A DNA stretch of 7,439 bases from JACCZP01 sp050997195 (GTDB taxonomy: Bacteria > Actinomycetota > Thermoleophilia > Solirubrobacterales > Thermoleophilaceae): contig JBPCRE010000052.1 in NCBI GenBank assembly GCA_050997195.1, positions 1 through 7,439 on the forward strand, written 5' to 3'. Under the pieces are notes generated by a model. It saw only the letters and a program-made list of their open reading frames with translations. It did not search any database and was not told the DNA's origin. How positions within the stretch are numbered: the stretch's first letter is position 1; each line of letters opens with the position of its first letter. This document shows positions 5,289-7,439 of this stretch, in pieces. The position numbers were made by a program, and so were the translations under genes.

Positions 5289-6251
5289 CGGCGTCGGCCC
5301 GCTCACCGCCACGGCGGTCTCCATGATCGAGTCGATCTGGCGGAGGTCGTCCTCGTTCAGATGCACGTCGCCGGCCGGCGCGGTGCCCTCGATCTGACCC
5401 TCGTCGCGAGCGCCCACGATGGCCACGTGCACGGCCGGGTTGGCGATGGTCCAGCTCACGGCGAGCTGCGCCACCGTGAGGTCGCGGTCGGCGGCGAAGC
5501 CCTTGAGTCGCTCCACGGTCTCGAGGTTGTGCTCGAAGTTCTCACCCTGGAAGATCTCGCTGCTCGAGCGCCAGTCGTCGTCGTCGAACCGGGTGCCCGT
5601 GTCGAACTTGCCCGACAGCAGACCGTGGGCCATCGGCCCGTAGACGAGCACGCCCACGTCGTGCTCGGCGCACCAGGGCAGCACGTCGTCCTCGATGTCC
5701 CGGCGGAAGAGGTGGTAGGGAGGCTGAAGGGTCTCGACGGGCCGGGTGCGCTCGAACTCCTTGATCTCCTCGGTCGAGTGGTTCGAGAGACCCACGTGGC
5801 GGATCTTGCCCTCCCGGACGAGCTCCTTGAGTGCCTCGGCGGTCTCCGCGATCGGCGTGTCGTGGTCGGGCCAGTGGACCTGGTAGAGGTCGATGTAGTC
5901 GGTGCCGAGGTAGCCGAGGCTCTCCTCCACGCTCCGGCGCAGGTAGTCGGGGCTCGAGTCTCGAGCCAACCCGTCGTCGGTCATGCGCAGACCACCCTTG
6001 GTGGCCAGTATCACCTCGTGGCGGCGCGCCTGGATCTCGGGCTTCAGCGCCTCGCCCACGAGGCGCTCGGAGTCGCCGAAGCCGTAGGCCTGGGCGGTAT
6101 CGAAGAAGTTGATGCCGAGCTCGACGGCTCGGCGCATGGCAGCGGTGCTCCTCTCGACGTCTATCTGCCCCCAGTCCCCACCGAACTGCCAGGTGCCGAA
6201 GCAGATGCGCGAGACCTGGAGGTCCGTGCGGCCGAGCGTGACGTAGTCCAT
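5280..6251 (-). CDS. aldo/keto reductase family oxidoreductase
   Basis: The family reduces aldehydes or ketones with NADPH on a TIM-barrel fold. The 323-residue product carries the complete catalytic tetrad: Asp51 and Tyr56 (FFDTAQAYG, 49-57), Lys85 (ATKGG) and His126 (YQVHWPD, 123-129). It also has the GLSNHS segment typical of the family, and GARDEGQIEG (280-289) resembling the cofactor-binding GAR-x-x-x-Q site. Length is normal. ATG 6251 is chosen because AAGGAG (6265-6260) lies eight bases upstream and the barrel begins at MDYVTLGRTDLQVSRICFGT. The frame upstream to 6818 is non-coding. The closest type is the bacterial monomeric group with YhdN-like members, but the substrate cannot be told. 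It lies on the same strand as the riboswitch operon, 139 bases before its first start codon. No functional link to thiamin is evident. Confidence 0.9.
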   Translation of the reverse strand: MDYVTLGRTDLQVSRICFGTWQFGGDWGQIDVERSTAAMRRAVELGINFFDTAQAYGFGDSERLVGEALKPEIQARRHEVILATKGGLRMTDDGLARDSSPDYLRRSVEESLGYLGTDYIDLYQVHWPDHDTPIAETAEALKELVREGKIRHVGLSNHSTEEIKEFERTRPVETLQPPYHLFRRDIEDDVLPWCAEHDVGVLVYGPMAHGLLSGKFDTGTRFDDDDWRSSSEIFQGENFEHNLETVERLKGFAADRDLTVAQLAVSWTIANPAVHVAIVGARDEGQIEGTAPAGDVHLNEDDLRQIDSIMETAVAVSGPTPEG

Positions 6252-6290
6252 CCCTGAGGCTCCTTCGGTTCGCTTTGTCGAGGCTTCGCG

Positions 6291-6310
6291 GCCCCGGACG
6301 GTACCGGGGC
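6291..6310. repeat. 7-bp inverted repeat between divergent genes
   Basis: GCCCCGG (6291-6297) and CCGGGGC (6304-6310) are perfect inverted copies with a 6-base spacer, ACGGTA. The site lies in the 136-bp gap between the divergent reductase and exchanger genes, 40 bases from the reductase start codon. It could be an operator or a leader hairpin for the reductase. No convincing -35/-10 pair was found around it on either strand. Confidence 0.35.
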
Positions 6311-6349
6311 TCTCCACCCTCCCTGCGCCCGAGGCGTCATCATCGGGGA

Positions 6350-6391
6350 ATGGCCGCTCCGCGAGTCCACCTCGGAAGCGGCGCCCGATGA
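6350..6391 (+). other. 13-codon mini-ORF overlapping the exchanger start
   Basis: An ATG at 6350 follows CGGGGA and opens a 13-codon frame (MAAPRVHLGSGAR). Its TGA at 6389-6391 overlaps the exchanger ATG at 6388 in an ATGA junction. Such an arrangement can couple translation, and the exchanger has only a weak GGAAG (6374-6378) of its own. The peptide itself has no recognisable feature. Chance is a real alternative in DNA this short. Confidence 0.25.
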
Positions 6392-7439
6392 CGGCGCTCC
6401 TGCTCCTCGTCGCCTTCGTGCTCATCGTGGCGGGCGCGCTGCTCTTCACCAACGCCGTGGAGTGGATCGGCGCGCGCCTGAACCTGGGGCAGAGCTCGGT
6501 GGGGAGCCTGCTGGCCGCGGTGGGCACCGCGCTGCCCGAGTCGCTGATCCCCGTCGTGGCGCTGGTCGGCGGCTCACCCGGCTCCACGGAGGTGGCCATC
6601 GGCTCGATCATCGGCGCGCCCTTCCTCCTCGGCACGCTCGCCATGATCATCATCGGCGTCTCGGCCCTCGCCTTCCGCGGCCGCCGGGAGGCCGGGCGCT
6701 TCATCTCGGCCGAGCCGCGGGGGATGCAGCGCGACCTCGGCTTCTTCCTCGTCTTCTGCACCGTGGGCGTGCTCCTCGGCCTCGGCGTGTCCACGGGCTT
6801 TCGCATCGCGGCGGCCATCGGCCTCTTGCTCGCCTACGTCGGCTACGCGATCCGCACGGTCAAGAAGGGGGGCGAGAGCGAGGGGGAGGAGCTCCAGGCG
6901 CTCATCTTCCATCGCTCGGCGGGGCAGGAGCCCGCCCTGTGGCGGATCGTCGTACAGCTCGTGGTGGGCCTCGCCGCCATCGTCGGCGGCGCCGAGCTCT
7001 TCGTGGAGGAGGTCGTGTCGGTGGCCGAGAGCCTCGGCGTGGGCACGCTCGTGCTCTCCCTCGTGCTCGCGCCGCTGGCCACCGAGCTTCCGGAGAAGGC
7101 CAACTCCATCCTGTGGGTGCGTGACGACAAGGACTCGCTCGCGGTGGGCAACGTGACGGGCGCCATGGCCTTCCAGGCCAGCGTGCCCATCGCCTTCGGC
7201 CTCGCCTTCACCGAGTGGGACCTCGAGCCCGCCGCCCTCGTGGCCGGGGGAGTGGGGATCCTCGGCGGTGCGGTCGCGCTCGTGGCCCTGCGGCGCCAGT
7301 CCTTCGGCATCCCGTCGATCCTCGCGTGGACGGCGCTCTTCGCCGCGTACCTGGCCTTCGTGGCCCTGTACGAGCCCTCCTCGGAGCCGGCGGCTGCCCC
7401 TCCGCCGGGCGCGCCGCCGCCCGGAGCCCCCCTCGTGCC
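6388..7439 (+). CDS. sodium/calcium exchanger (CaCA) family membrane protein, cut at the right edge
   Basis: The frame runs open from ATG 6388 to the window end (350 codons), with no stop. CaCA proteins exchange Ca2+ or other cations against Na+ or H+ across the cytoplasmic membrane through two homologous alpha repeats. Both are visible. Repeat 1 is at about 40-84 (AAVGTALPES at 43-52, then EVAIGSIIGAPFLLGTL). Repeat 2 is at about 220-265 (LAPLATELPEKANSI at 227-241, then LAVGNVTGAMAFQAS). Glu51 and Glu233 or Glu236 fall where the family keeps its cation-binding acids. Hydrophobic helices surround both repeats, with a charged cytoplasmic loop near 158-182. A Pro/Ala-rich tail (330-350) appears before the cut. 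Repeat 2 departs from the usual G-T-S-L-P-E form, so transported ions are uncertain. A weak GGAAG precedes the start. Confidence 0.8.
   Translation, partial: MTALLLLVAFVLIVAGALLFTNAVEWIGARLNLGQSSVGSLLAAVGTALPESLIPVVALVGGSPGSTEVAIGSIIGAPFLLGTLAMIIIGVSALAFRGRREAGRFISAEPRGMQRDLGFFLVFCTVGVLLGLGVSTGFRIAAAIGLLLAYVGYAIRTVKKGGESEGEELQALIFHRSAGQEPALWRIVVQLVVGLAAIVGGAELFVEEVVSVAESLGVGTLVLSLVLAPLATELPEKANSILWVRDDKDSLAVGNVTGAMAFQASVPIAFGLAFTEWDLEPAALVAGGVGILGGAVALVALRRQSFGIPSILAWTALFAAYLAFVALYEPSSEPAAAPPPGAPPPGAPLV

Noticed and set aside
4521..6257. 578-residue + strand frame
   Set aside because: It runs antisense to the ATPase and reductase genes and across the riboswitch. The opposite frames carry all the catalytic motifs.
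6252..6818. N-terminal extension of the reductase frame
   Set aside because: The extension crosses the intergenic gap and the antisense of the exchanger gene. It shows no barrel similarity, and AAGGAG sits correctly before ATG 6251.

Overview
The window is very GC-rich DNA from what is most likely an actinobacterium, plausibly of the Thermoleophilia/Solirubrobacterales type. This is inferred from the base composition, an actinobacterial integration-host-factor (mIHF) relative, GTG starts, a possible leaderless start, and small membrane proteins I recognise only loosely from that group. No mobile element, CRISPR array, rRNA or tRNA was seen. Most of the content is housekeeping or transport, and I did not find a clearly new multi-gene system. 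The most interesting material is regulatory RNA and DNA.

Layout, left to right. Two small membrane-protein genes on the + strand (1-270, possibly cut by the window edge, and 282-656) converge on an mIHF-like DNA-binding protein gene on the - strand (705-1079). The interval 1080-1378 is a divergent control region. It holds a good promoter for the mIHF gene, a long predicted leader whose sequence can pair with the mIHF Shine-Dalgarno site, a 13-bp inverted repeat, and a candidate leaderless start for the gene on the other side. To the right, a small single-pass membrane protein (1379-1705) and an AlkA-type 3-methyladenine DNA glycosylase (1741-2628) form a + strand pair.

The centre is a tightly coupled - strand operon read from 5141 down to 2594: ATPase, permease, then substrate-binding lipoprotein, each junction being a 4-base stop/start overlap. 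A TPP (thiamine pyrophosphate) riboswitch aptamer lies directly in front of it, with the Shine-Dalgarno site of the ATPase gene in its 3' end. Family resemblance and riboswitch together point to uptake of thiamin or, more likely, a pyrimidine precursor (ThiXYZ type), switched off when TPP is plentiful. The lipoprotein gene overlaps the convergent glycosylase gene by 35 bp.

Upstream of the riboswitch, on the same strand, is an aldo/keto reductase gene (5280-6251). A 136-bp divergent gap follows, with a 7-bp inverted repeat and a 13-codon mini-ORF. After it comes a sodium/calcium-exchanger-family membrane protein on the + strand from 6388, still open at the right edge.
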